From positions 1 to 7,939 of the forward strand of contig CAZMGC010000038.1 in the NCBI GenBank assembly GCA_964565795.1: DNA of 7,939 nt, read 5' to 3'. A model generated the notes under the pieces. That model was not told the origin of the DNA and did not search any database. It saw nothing but the letters and a program-made list of their open reading frames with translations. Below, piece after piece: positions 1-5,532 of this stretch. The stretch is from 2-01-FULL-39-10-A sp964565795 (GTDB taxonomy: Bacteria; Patescibacteriota; Microgenomatia; Levybacterales; UBA12049). Position 1 is the first letter of the stretch, and every line of letters starts with the position of its first letter. The translations under genes were made by a program, and so were the position numbers.

Positions 1-978
1 TTCAATTCCCTCTTTCATCATAAGAACTCTTTCTACTCCCCAACCAAATGCAAATCCATTAAATTCATTTGGATCAATTCCGCAATTTTTTAAAACATTT
101 GGATGGACCATTCCGGCTCCACCCATCTCAAGCCACCCCTCTTTACAGAGCTTACAACCTTTTCCATTACATACACCGCAGCTTACATCAACCTCAAAGG
201 AGGGCTCAGTAAATTCGAAATGATAAGGTCTAATTCTGGCAGTTCTATTTTCTCCAAAATATGATTTTACAAAATAATCTAAAACTCCTTTTAAGTTTAC
301 GATTGAAAGATTTTTATCTATCGCAAGTCCTTCAAATTGATGAAACATTGGTGTATGCGAAACGTCTGATTGACGTCTATAGCATTTAGCAATATTAAGC
401 ATCTTAATTGGAGGTTTGGAATTTTCCATCTCCCTAATTTGACCACTTGAAGTATGAGGTGTTAAGAGCATAGGGCCCATTTTTTGGTTTGGTTTTGTGT
501 CAATAAAAAAAGTTTCCCAATCGTCACGCGCAGGATGTCCTTCAGGAAAGTTTAGTGCACCAAACGCATACCAATCCCACTCTACTTCTGGATATCTAAC
601 TCTAGTAAATCCTATGCGATCAAAAATAGAAGTGATTTCTGAAATTGCTTGAGTTATGAGATGATGATGACCTAATAATGGACGGATTCCAGGATTTGTA
701 ACGTCAATTTTTTCTATTTTGGTGTGTGTTTCTACATACTTAGCATCTTTAGTTTTTTCTTTAAGAGTGTCTTCGATTGTATTTTTGACTTCATTAGCCA
801 AAATCCCTATTTCTTTTCTTTTTTCAGGATCGATTTTAGGCAACTGTTTAAGTAAAAGTGTCAGGCGTCCATTTTTACCTAAAAATTCCAATTTTATTTC
901 TTCTAATTCACTTGGATCCTCAGTATCGAGAATCAAACTCATGGCATTATTTTTAATATTTAAGAGTTCATTTTCCAT
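1..978 (-). CDS. pheS: Phenylalanyl-tRNA synthetase alpha subunit (3'-truncated by window edge)
   Basis: Charges tRNA-Phe with phenylalanine in the cytoplasm as the catalytic alpha subunit of the alpha2-beta2 PheRS; pheT would be expected beyond the window edge. The frame is open from ATG at 978 to position 1, giving 326 residues, so only the last few are missing from a family of about 340. Visible signatures are the N-terminal coiled-coil arm, class II motif 2 (CYRRQSDVSHTPMFHQFEG), a C-x2-C-x4-C-x2-C cluster just before GWLEMGGAGMVHPNVL, and motif 3 (GFAFGWGVERVLMMKEGI). The Cys cluster is common in bacterial PheS. There is no Shine-Dalgarno site; a TATACT hexamer ends 6 nt before the ATG. 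It lies 42 nt after the 80-aa unknown gene with no terminator between, so it may also be read from the attenuated leader transcript. Confidence 0.97.
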   Translation of the reverse strand, partial: MENELLNIKNNAMSLILDTEDPSELEEIKLEFLGKNGRLTLLLKQLPKIDPEKRKEIGILANEVKNTIEDTLKEKTKDAKYVETHTKIEKIDVTNPGIRPLLGHHHLITQAISEITSIFDRIGFTRVRYPEVEWDWYAFGALNFPEGHPARDDWETFFIDTKPNQKMGPMLLTPHTSSGQIREMENSKPPIKMLNIAKCYRRQSDVSHTPMFHQFEGLAIDKNLSIVNLKGVLDYFVKSYFGENRTARIRPYHFEFTEPSFEVDVSCGVCNGKGCKLCKEGWLEMGGAGMVHPNVLKNCGIDPNEFNGFAFGWGVERVLMMKEGIE

Positions 979-984
979 GCTTTA

Positions 985-990
985 AGTATA
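985..990 (-). promoter_or_regulatory. -10 box of pheS, leaderless type
   Basis: TATACT lies 6 nt upstream of the pheS ATG, which would place the transcription start on the A of the ATG. I see no convincing -35 and no TGn extension, so this is weaker than the other promoters here. It would let pheS be transcribed independently of the upstream attenuator. Confidence 0.45.
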
Positions 991-1020
991 CCGAATTTTG
1001 AAGCAGAATGCAGGCTATTA

Positions 1021-1263
1021 TTATCCCCACTCCTTTCCTCTTGCTTCCCTGTTCCAGTCAGGCCAAAAAACCTCGTCTTCTGTTTGAGGCATTGCCGCTA
1101 TTTCAGCCAGGACAACATTTAAAGGCCTTGTTATGATAGGTCTTGCTTCTTCTGCATCTTTCAACGCTTTCATCGCGTCGTACGCTTCTCCGCTGTGTCT
1201 TGCACCTGTATGGTCTATTGGAATTACTTCTTTTGCTTTTTGATTATCTGAGCTATTATTCAT
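1021..1263 (-). CDS. Small hypothetical protein, 80 aa
   Basis: I do not recognise this protein. It is soluble, with no signal peptide or membrane segment, and has mixed charge. A helical stretch from about residue 22 to 45 (SGEAYDAMKALKDAEEARP) is followed by a conserved-looking Trp-rich acidic tail (TEDEVFWPDWNREARGKEWG). The start at 1263 is chosen because a strong Shine-Dalgarno site (AGGAGGTGA, 8 nt spacing from GGAGG) precedes it; the longer reading from 1323 would run through the terminator region and is not credible. It is the first gene behind the Phe-rich leader and attenuator and directly precedes pheS, so it may share that control. Its function is unknown. Confidence 0.75.
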   Translation of the reverse strand: MNNSSDNQKAKEVIPIDHTGARHSGEAYDAMKALKDAEEARPIITRPLNVVLAEIAAMPQTEDEVFWPDWNREARGKEWG

Positions 1264-1281
1264 ATTTTTCACCTCCTCTCG

Positions 1282-1313
1282 CCCGCAATGCTCTCGCTTG
1301 CGAGGCTGGCGGG
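1282..1313 (-). other. Hairpin between terminator and ribosome binding site, leader 1
   Basis: On the minus strand CCCGC pairs with GCGGG, enclosing an inner stem CTCG-CAAG-CGAG. It sits between the terminator U-tract and the Shine-Dalgarno site of the 80-aa gene. It could stabilise the mRNA end or tune translation. A comparable hairpin occupies the same place in leader 2, which argues for a role. Confidence 0.5.
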
Positions 1314-1321
1314 TTTTCCAC

Positions 1322-1345
1322 AAAAAAACCTCCCGTCTTGGGAGG
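1322..1345 (-). terminator. Intrinsic terminator / attenuator of leader 1
   Basis: The RNA reads CCUCCC-AAGAC-GGGAGG followed by seven U: a 6-bp GC-rich stem and U-tract, a textbook rho-independent terminator. No -10 box is visible between it and the next gene, so the 80-aa gene (and pheS, if co-transcribed) depends on read-through. The 5' arm CCUCCC can alternatively pair with an upstream GGGAGG at 1383-1378, which marks this as a conditional terminator. It shares a 17-nt identical block and overall design with the terminator at 7122-7146. Confidence 0.85.
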
Positions 1346-1383
1346 CTTATTGCCTTTTTATTTTTGGCAATACGTTACCTCCC
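1340..1383 (-). promoter_or_regulatory. Candidate antiterminator stem of leader 1
   Basis: GGGAGG (1383-1378), which forms the last two sense codons of the leader ORF, is complementary to CCUCCC (1345-1340), the 5' arm of the terminator. Between them sits a perfect 7-bp hairpin, UAUUGCC/GGCAAUA with an 11-nt A-rich loop, which would bring the two arms together. Antiterminator and terminator are therefore mutually exclusive. Because the left arm abuts the leader stop codon, a ribosome finishing the ORF would mask it and favour termination, whereas a ribosome stalled on upstream codons would leave it free. The pairing is seen in the sequence; its use is inferred. Confidence 0.65.
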
Positions 1384-1428
1384 GGAAAGGAGTGTAAAGT
1401 AAAACCCAAAATTTAATTTATTAATCAT
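1375..1428 (-). CDS. Phe-rich leader peptide, 17 aa (PheM-like)
   Basis: This short ORF encodes MINKLNFGFYFTLLSGR. Three Phe and one Tyr lie within five residues (F7, F9, Y10, F11), resembling the Phe-rich stretch of the E. coli pheST leader peptide PheM. A -10 box ends exactly 6 nt before the ATG, as for the larger leaderless genes here. The last codons GGG AGG form the left arm of the antiterminator. A ribosome waiting for Phe-tRNA at F9-F11 would leave that arm exposed; one at the stop codon would cover it. Its position between the rplT region and pheS matches pheM in the classical gene order. ORFs this short arise by chance and TTT is common in AT-rich DNA, so confidence is moderate. Confidence 0.55.
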   Translation of the reverse strand: MINKLNFGFYFTLLSGR

Positions 1429-1434
1429 AAATGT

Positions 1435-1463
1435 ATATTACTATTAAGTTGTTCTTGGTGCAA
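1435..1463 (-). promoter_or_regulatory. Promoter of leader 1
   Basis: TTGCAC, a 17-nt spacer and TAATAT lie 6 nt before the leader ORF ATG. The -35 lies inside the end of the upstream 178-aa gene. There is no TGn extension. The spacing to the ATG matches the other leaderless starts in the window. Confidence 0.5.
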
Positions 1464-1980
1464 CATCTTGTTGTATACCCATTTTTAATCTAATTTCTCT
1501 TCCCTCATCAGTGTCATAATAAGCCGGCCCACTTTTCTTTCTTGCTTCAAATCTTTCTGCTATCTCAGCAACTGCTCCCAATGCTCTTAGTCCCCAATCA
1601 AGAGTAGTTCTCCATATCTGCCCTTCCTGTATATCAGGAATTTGATGAATTTCAATACTATTATTTAAGTTTAATAAAACTTGATCTCCTATATGTTCTT
1701 TGGGTCCAAATCTCATAATTCCGTCTCTTCTAATAGAGCCAAAAAAACCGTATTCTGGTGAAACCATGCCAAATGTTATTACGGGTTCTTCTTGAATTTG
1801 TCCATCAACAATTACGGTTCTTGGTTCAACTGCGCCAGCAGAAAATAACATTCTGGAAATTTTTCCTACCTGTTCTGAGGTTTCATGAGCAGGAACTCCT
1901 AGTTTTCGATCAATTCTAGTTCGTGCCTCGGTAATTGCTTTTTTTAGATCAGGACCTGGTTCAACTTTTTCTCTGGCCAT
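1444..1980 (-). CDS. Hypothetical protein, 178 aa
   Basis: I do not recognise this family. It is soluble with no membrane segment. The N-terminal third is helical and charged; the middle (about residues 50-115) looks beta-rich (RTVIVDG, PVITFGMVSPEYGFFGSIRRDGIMRFGP); a C-terminal helix (LDWGLRALGAVAEIAERFEARKK) precedes a polar tail. The ATG at 1980 is preferred over the in-frame TTG at 1998, because the TTG lies inside the promoter's -10 region and an extended -10 sits 8 nt before the ATG. The promoter's -35 TTGACA contains the stop codon of the GreA-like gene. No partner function can be inferred from its neighbours beyond its place in the translation gene cluster. Confidence 0.8.
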   Translation of the reverse strand: MAREKVEPGPDLKKAITEARTRIDRKLGVPAHETSEQVGKISRMLFSAGAVEPRTVIVDGQIQEEPVITFGMVSPEYGFFGSIRRDGIMRFGPKEHIGDQVLLNLNNSIEIHQIPDIQEGQIWRTTLDWGLRALGAVAEIAERFEARKKSGPAYYDTDEGREIRLKMGIQQDVAPRTT

Positions 1981-1988
1981 AGATTGGG

Positions 1989-2018
1989 ATTTTAACAAAA
2001 TATAGTGTTTGATGTCAA
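1989..2018 (-). promoter_or_regulatory. Promoter of the 178-aa gene
   Basis: A perfect -35 TTGACA, an 18-nt spacer and TAAAAT with a TGT extension, ending 8 nt before the ATG. The TGA of TTGACA is the stop codon of the GreA-like gene. The 14-nt string TGTTAAAATCCCAA recurs exactly at the thrS promoter. Confidence 0.75.
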
Positions 2019-2296
2019 TTAATTCTCCTTAATGTTACAGTGTGTCCGATTTGAACAACATCATTACTCGAAGGTTTCTGAATTACCCTACCCTCCCGAA
2101 CGAGTTGCCTTAATTGTCTAATTTTTCTATCCAAATCATTGAGTTCAAATCGCGCTCCTTTGTAAAATCCGTTTTCGGATAAGTCTCCCATAGCTCTAGC
2201 TTTTGCGAGTGTTGAGACGGCCTGTGGTCTTTTTTCTTCAGCAGTTTTTAAGTCGCGTTTTATCTTATCAAACCCTTCTTGAGTAAAAAGTGCCAT
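2015..2296 (-). CDS. GreA-like protein, N-terminal coiled-coil domain only (93 aa)
   Basis: Resembles the N-terminal half of GreA/GreB, the factors that enter the RNA polymerase secondary channel and stimulate cleavage of backtracked RNA. The tip motif GDLSENGFYKGAR matches GreA GDLKENAEYHAAR, keeping the catalytic acidic pair (D38, E41). A helical hairpin spans about residues 5-75, and the protein stops after GHTVTLRRIN, the first strand of the C-terminal domain. Full GreA is about 158 aa and uses that FKBP-like C-terminal domain to dock on polymerase. The next bases are the promoter of the following gene, so this is not an obvious frameshift. It could be a minimal Gre factor, an anti-Gre or a specialised regulator. 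An extended -10 lies 6 nt before the ATG. Confidence 0.85.
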   Translation of the reverse strand: MALFTQEGFDKIKRDLKTAEEKRPQAVSTLAKARAMGDLSENGFYKGARFELNDLDRKIRQLRQLVREGRVIQKPSSNDVVQIGHTVTLRRIN

Positions 2297-2302
2297 AGGA
2301 GT

Positions 2303-2311
2303 ATTGTATCA
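2303..2311 (-). promoter_or_regulatory. Extended -10 promoter of the GreA-like gene
   Basis: TGATACAAT, a TGn plus TACAAT, ends 6 nt before the ATG inside the 19-nt gap after rplT. The -35 candidate TTCTTC at 17-nt spacing is weak, as is common for extended -10 promoters. It predicts a leaderless mRNA. Confidence 0.6.
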
Positions 2312-2315
2312 AAGG

Positions 2316-2660
2316 TTATTTAACTGAAGAAACTATCTCTTTGAATGTGGCGGGATCAGTTTGAACGATGTCATTAAGGATTTTTCTGTCTAGTTCAATT
2401 TTTGCAGCTTTAAGTTTGTTAATAAGAACTGAATATGAGACTCCTTCTTTTTTACTAGCTTCTGAAATTCTTGTAATCCAAAGTGCTCTATTATCCCTTT
2501 TTCTAAGTTTTCTTCCATGGTATGCATATTGACCAGCATGAAGTGCTGCTTCATGTGCATCTTTTGTTAATCTATTTCTTGTGCCGGTAAAACCTTTATT
2601 ACCTGCAAATAATTTATTATGTTTTCTTCGAGAGACTACGCCTCTTTTTACTCTTGCCAT
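2316..2660 (-). CDS. rplT: 50S ribosomal protein L20
   Basis: L20 binds 23S rRNA early in assembly of the large subunit. All 114 residues fit the family: MARVKRGVVSRRKHNKL start, the AGQYAYHGRKLRKRDNRALWITRI central block, and SYSVLINKLKAAKIELDRKILNDI toward the C-terminus. The start lies one base after the rpmI stop and no Shine-Dalgarno site is seen, so translation is probably coupled to rpmI. In E. coli L20 represses its own operon by binding the mRNA; I did not find an obvious L20 mimic here. Confidence 0.98.
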   Translation of the reverse strand: MARVKRGVVSRRKHNKLFAGNKGFTGTRNRLTKDAHEAALHAGQYAYHGRKLRKRDNRALWITRISEASKKEGVSYSVLINKLKAAKIELDRKILNDIVQTDPATFKEIVSSVK

Positions 2661-2661
2661 A

Positions 2662-2868
2662 TTATTGTGCTACATTAAGCATTGATTTAACTTTTTTTGA
2701 AAATTCCTTACTTAGTATTCCATCAACATTATTTCTTCTTTTCTGTCTTTTGTTTTTATGAGTGAATCGATGTTGGTTATTTTGATGTGAGAACATAACT
2801 TTTCCGGTTTTTGTAACCTTAAAGCGTCTACTCACTGATCTTTTCACTTTGTGTTTGTTCTTCGTCAT
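2662..2868 (-). CDS. rpmI: 50S ribosomal protein L35
   Basis: A small, very basic large-subunit protein of 68 residues. The family signature is seen in RRFKVTKTGKVMFSHQNNQH followed by RFTHKNKRQKRR. The N-terminus (MTKNKHKVKRSVS) differs from the usual MPKMKTH start. The ATG is supported by a Shine-Dalgarno AAGGA with a 9-nt spacer lying inside infC. It overlaps the end of infC by 41 nt, an unusually long overlap for this gene pair, and is followed by rplT after one base. Confidence 0.96.
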   Translation of the reverse strand: MTKNKHKVKRSVSRRFKVTKTGKVMFSHQNNQHRFTHKNKRQKRRNNVDGILSKEFSKKVKSMLNVAQ

Positions 2869-3415
2869 TTTTCTTTTTCCTTTCTGGAGAAAGCATTGTT
2901 ATTAGCTGCCTTCCCTCAAAATGTGCCTCCTTATCGATTTTAGAAACGTCTGATAGGCTAGTTATAGCTTTATTTAAAACTTGATGTCCGAATTCAGGAT
3001 GCCCCATCTGGCGACCCTTAAATCTAACAACAAGTCTTACTTTGTCGTTTCCTTCTAGAAATTCCCTTGCACGTCTTACCATGGTATCTAAATCATGGTC
3101 GTCCATAAATGGACCGAGACGGATTTCCTTAGTTTCAGAATTTTTCGCTTTCTTTTTCTCTTCCCTTCTTTTCTTTTCTTCCTGGTAAAGAAACTTTTTA
3201 AAGTCGATTATTCTGGCAACCGGTGGCTTAGCAGTCGGGGCAACTTCTACTAAATCCAATCCTTGTTCTCGGGCAATATTTAGTGCTTCAAACTTTTTTA
3301 GGACCCCTATTTGCTTGCCTTCAGAGTCTAATACCCTTAATTCGCTCGCAAATATTCGCTCGTTAGTTCTGTAAAACTTATTAACTGTCTTGTTTTTATT
3401 ATACCTTTTTATCAA
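2828..3415 (-). CDS. infC: Translation initiation factor IF-3
   Basis: IF-3 binds the 30S subunit, keeps subunits apart and checks the start codon and initiator tRNA. The N-domain (about residues 16-80) carries YRTNERI...ELRVLDSEGKQIGVL and GLDLVEVAPTAKPPVARIIDFKKFLYQ. A charged Lys/Glu linker follows, then the C-domain (about 93-176) with KEIRLGPFMDDHDLDTMVRRAREFLEGNDKVRLVVRF in pieces and GRQMGHPEFG. A low-complexity acidic tail ends the protein. The only usual start before the conserved core is TTG at 3415, with AGAGG just upstream, inside the last codons of thrS (17-nt overlap). An ATA follows it immediately; E. coli infC uses AUU, so a non-standard start is possible. A TATAAT at 3403-3398 overlaps the thrS stop but has no good -35. 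Confidence 0.95.
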   Translation of the reverse strand: MIKRYNKNKTVNKFYRTNERIFASELRVLDSEGKQIGVLKKFEALNIAREQGLDLVEVAPTAKPPVARIIDFKKFLYQEEKKRREEKKKAKNSETKEIRLGPFMDDHDLDTMVRRAREFLEGNDKVRLVVRFKGRQMGHPEFGHQVLNKAITSLSDVSKIDKEAHFEGRQLITMLSPERKKKNDEEQTQSEKISE

Positions 3416-5153
3416 TTTCCTCTTCGATCTTTTGTAAAAAATGAGAAAGCTCTAGGATTCCCAGGTCTTCCCCATTTCTACTTCTCACTGAAACACTGTT
3501 ATTTTCAATTTCCGTGGATCCTATTATACCTAAATATGGCGTCTTTTGCAAAGTTGCTTCTCTAATCTTAGCTTGAAGCCTTTCAGATCTTAAATCTACC
3601 TCTGCTCTAATGCCCTTAGACATAAGCTCATTAGCAACTTTTTGAGAATAATCGTTGTGTTTGTCGGCAATCGGGAGAAGTTTTACCTGGATGGGGCTAA
3701 GCCATACAGGAAATGCTCCTGAAAAATGTTCCGTAAGAATACCGAGGAATCTTTCAAACGATCCATAGATAGCTCTATGCAGGACTACGGGAGTAACTTC
3801 TGCGCCTGTTGCATCAATATAGTCTAGATTGAAATTTTTAGGCTGCTGGAAATCCAATTGAATTGTTCCTGTCTGCCATTCTCTTCCTAGCGAGTCTTTC
3901 ATGAGAATATCTACCTTAGGTCCATAAAAAGCTCCTTCTCCTTCTTCGGTAACGTACTCTTTTCCTGATTTATCCAAAACTATCTGAAGTGCTTTTTCAG
4001 CTGCGTCCCAATCCCTACTATCTCCCATAAAGTTTTCCGGTCTCGTGCCAAATCTTAATCTATACGGGAGTTTAAATGCCTCATAAAGTTCTTCAATCAT
4101 ATCCATGATTTTTCCAAACTCCTCTTCAACTTGGCTTTTTGATAAAAAAACGTGAGCGTCATCCTGATGGAATTCTCGGGCTCTAAAAAGTCCATTTAGT
4201 GTTCCACTTGGTTCAAATCTATGAAGGGCTGAGGTTTCGGAGAATCTTAACGGGAGATTTTTATAAGATCTTGTCGTCATTGAAAATACATTCATGGCGT
4301 TTGGACAGTTCATGGGTTTGATTCCAAAAACCTCATTGCCTTCAAGCACTTCCTTAGAATCTTCCCTTAAAAATGACATAGGAGACAAAAACATATCGTC
4401 TCTATAGTGTGACCAGTGTCCAGAGGTTTCATATAGAGTTTTCTTATTCATGATTGGAGTAGCAATTTCCTTATAGCCATATTTCGCGTGAACTGCTCTA
4501 GAGAAATTTAAAAGATTGTTATAGAGAACAAGACCATTTGGAAGCCAATAAGGCATACCTGGGGAAGTTTCATGGAACATAAATAGCTCAAGCTCTTGTC
4601 CTATTTTTTTGTGATCTCTCTTTTTAGCTTCTTCAAGCATTGCAAGATATTCGTCTAATTCTTTCTGAGTTGGGAATGCGGTTCCATAAATGCGCGTTAG
4701 CATTTTATTCTTTTCGCTTCCTCTCCAGTATGCTCCTGCTAAATTAAGAAGCTTAAATGCTCCAATTTCCTTTGAAGGATTTTCACTGTGTCCCCCCCGA
4801 CATAAATCTTCAAAATTACCCGCTTTATAAAATGTAATCTTCTCTCCTTTTTCTGCTATTTCATCTACTAATTCTTGTTTATATTTATTATTTTTGTAAA
4901 ATTCTTTTGCTTCCTCTGCAGTTGCTTCTCGGTAAGAAAAGGAATCCCAAGTTGGAAGAATTTCTGCCATTTTCTTTTCAATTTTTGGTAGATCATCTTC
5001 GGAAATTGGTTTTACGAAATCTAAGTCATAATAGAAGCCTGTGTCAATTGAAGGGCCAATTGTTAAGAGAGTATCTGGATAAAGATCTAAAATAGCTGCT
5101 GCGAGGAGATGTGCAGTTGAATGTCTTATGCTTGATAGGTTTGAATCGTTCAT
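3399..5153 (-). CDS. thrS: Threonyl-tRNA synthetase without TGS domain
   Basis: Charges tRNA-Thr with threonine; 584 aa against about 642 in E. coli. It starts directly at the editing domain, so the N-terminal TGS (N1) domain is absent. Editing residues are present: RHSTAHL (H11, H15) and CRGGH (C118, H122), which remove mischarged Ser. In the class II core, motif 2 lies at HRFEPSGTLNGLFRAREF and zinc ligands are C283 (PMNCPNAMN), H334 (DDAHVF) and H459 (VVLHRAIYGSFERF). The anticodon-binding domain spans about 483-584. The start at 5153 is set by an extended -10 ending 7 nt upstream and by the alignment of RHSTAHL near the N-terminus. It heads the thrS-infC-rpmI-rplT operon, overlapping infC by 17 nt. 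Confidence 0.98.
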   Translation of the reverse strand: MNDSNLSSIRHSTAHLLAAAILDLYPDTLLTIGPSIDTGFYYDLDFVKPISEDDLPKIEKKMAEILPTWDSFSYREATAEEAKEFYKNNKYKQELVDEIAEKGEKITFYKAGNFEDLCRGGHSENPSKEIGAFKLLNLAGAYWRGSEKNKMLTRIYGTAFPTQKELDEYLAMLEEAKKRDHKKIGQELELFMFHETSPGMPYWLPNGLVLYNNLLNFSRAVHAKYGYKEIATPIMNKKTLYETSGHWSHYRDDMFLSPMSFLREDSKEVLEGNEVFGIKPMNCPNAMNVFSMTTRSYKNLPLRFSETSALHRFEPSGTLNGLFRAREFHQDDAHVFLSKSQVEEEFGKIMDMIEELYEAFKLPYRLRFGTRPENFMGDSRDWDAAEKALQIVLDKSGKEYVTEEGEGAFYGPKVDILMKDSLGREWQTGTIQLDFQQPKNFNLDYIDATGAEVTPVVLHRAIYGSFERFLGILTEHFSGAFPVWLSPIQVKLLPIADKHNDYSQKVANELMSKGIRAEVDLRSERLQAKIREATLQKTPYLGIIGSTEIENNSVSVRSRNGEDLGILELSHFLQKIEEEIDKKV

Positions 5154-5160
5154 CTTTGGG

Positions 5161-5189
5161 ATTTTAACAGGCGCATATTAAATTAGCAA
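5161..5189 (-). promoter_or_regulatory. Promoter of the thrS operon
   Basis: TTGCTA, a 17-nt spacer and TAAAAT with a TGT extension, ending 7 nt before the thrS ATG. This leaves essentially no 5' UTR, so the mRNA-level thrS autoregulation known from E. coli or the T-box control of Bacillus is not available here. Confidence 0.75.
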
Positions 5190-5237
5190 TCCTTACGCGT
5201 AATACTGATATTTCCAAACAAAAGGGATAACAGGCGC
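5165..5237. repeat. Pair of short direct repeats upstream of thrS
   Basis: TAACAGGCGC occurs at 5165-5174, overlapping the thrS -10, and again at 5228-5237, each preceded by GGGAT at nearly the same offset. The copies are 63 bp apart, about six helical turns. They could be operator sites or a remnant promoter duplication. The rest of the 116-bp intergenic region shows no gene and no clear terminator. Confidence 0.5.
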
Positions 5238-5269
5238 TAATAAAAATAAAGCGATGTACGTAATCTTAA

Positions 5270-5497
5270 TCATCTAGGATATTGAGTGCCGTTTGTCAAA
5301 ATATAGTTTATTATACCTGCAATAAAATCACCGACTATTGGTACAAAATCAATATGTTGGGATATAAAAGCCAGTATTCCAAAGAAAAATGCAAGTCCTA
5401 TCGTTACTCCTATTCCCCACGCGATTCCTCCTAGGAAATTATTTGTTATAATTTGCTTTCTACTTCTATAGATGTGTTCGCTTTTAGATTCGCTCAT
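5270..5497 (-). CDS. Small membrane protein, DUF5665-like (75 aa)
   Basis: A small protein with a polar, charged N-terminus (about 1-18) followed by NFLGGIAWGIGVTIGLAFFFGILAFI, a glycine-rich membrane-spanning segment at about 20-45, and an amphipathic C-terminal stretch (PIVGDFIAGIINYIL). The pattern of an N-F-x-x-G-I-A-x-G-x-G motif, one membrane helix and a P-x-x-G-x-F-I segment fits my recollection of DUF5665, a family of unknown function, inferred without a search. It probably sits in the cytoplasmic membrane. The gene has its own strong promoter whose -35 overlaps the HD gene stop codon, and its ATG lies 5 nt after the -10. Confidence 0.75.
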   Translation of the reverse strand: MSESKSEHIYRSRKQIITNNFLGGIAWGIGVTIGLAFFFGILAFISQHIDFVPIVGDFIAGIINYILTNGTQYPR

Positions 5498-5502
5498 AAT
5501 TT

Positions 5503-5532
5503 AGTTTAGGCAAAAATGCTTCTAATTGTCAA
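5503..5532 (-). promoter_or_regulatory. Promoter of the DUF5665-like gene
   Basis: A perfect -35 TTGACA, an 18-nt spacer and TAAACT ending 5 nt before the ATG. The TGA in the -35 is the stop codon of the upstream HD gene, the same arrangement as at 2013-2018. Confidence 0.7.

Noticed and set aside
719..985. Plus-strand 88-codon ORF
   Set aside because: Lies antisense within pheS, with no ribosome binding site; the translation has no recognisable features.
1264..1323. N-terminal extension of the 80-aa gene to 1323
   Set aside because: It would translate through the post-terminator hairpin and the Shine-Dalgarno site itself; the start at 1263 has ideal spacing.
1143..1397. Plus-strand 84-codon ORF over leader 1
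   Set aside because: Antisense to the 80-aa gene and its leader; it would read through the terminator hairpin and is Leu-rich low complexity.
1264..1443. T-box riboswitch before pheS
   Set aside because: No T-box motif (UGGNACC-like) or specifier loop is visible; the leader ORF and overlapping stems fit ribosome-mediated attenuation better.
1981..1998. TTG start for the 178-aa gene
   Set aside because: The codon sits within the extended -10 element; the ATG at 1980 is 8 nt after that box, like the other starts here.
3398..3403. TATAAT as an infC promoter
   Set aside because: No -35 at 16-18 nt and no TGn. Six nt downstream there is no start codon, and the word is partly made by the thrS stop codon.
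4907..5095. Plus-strand 62-codon ORF
   Set aside because: Antisense shadow of the thrS editing domain.
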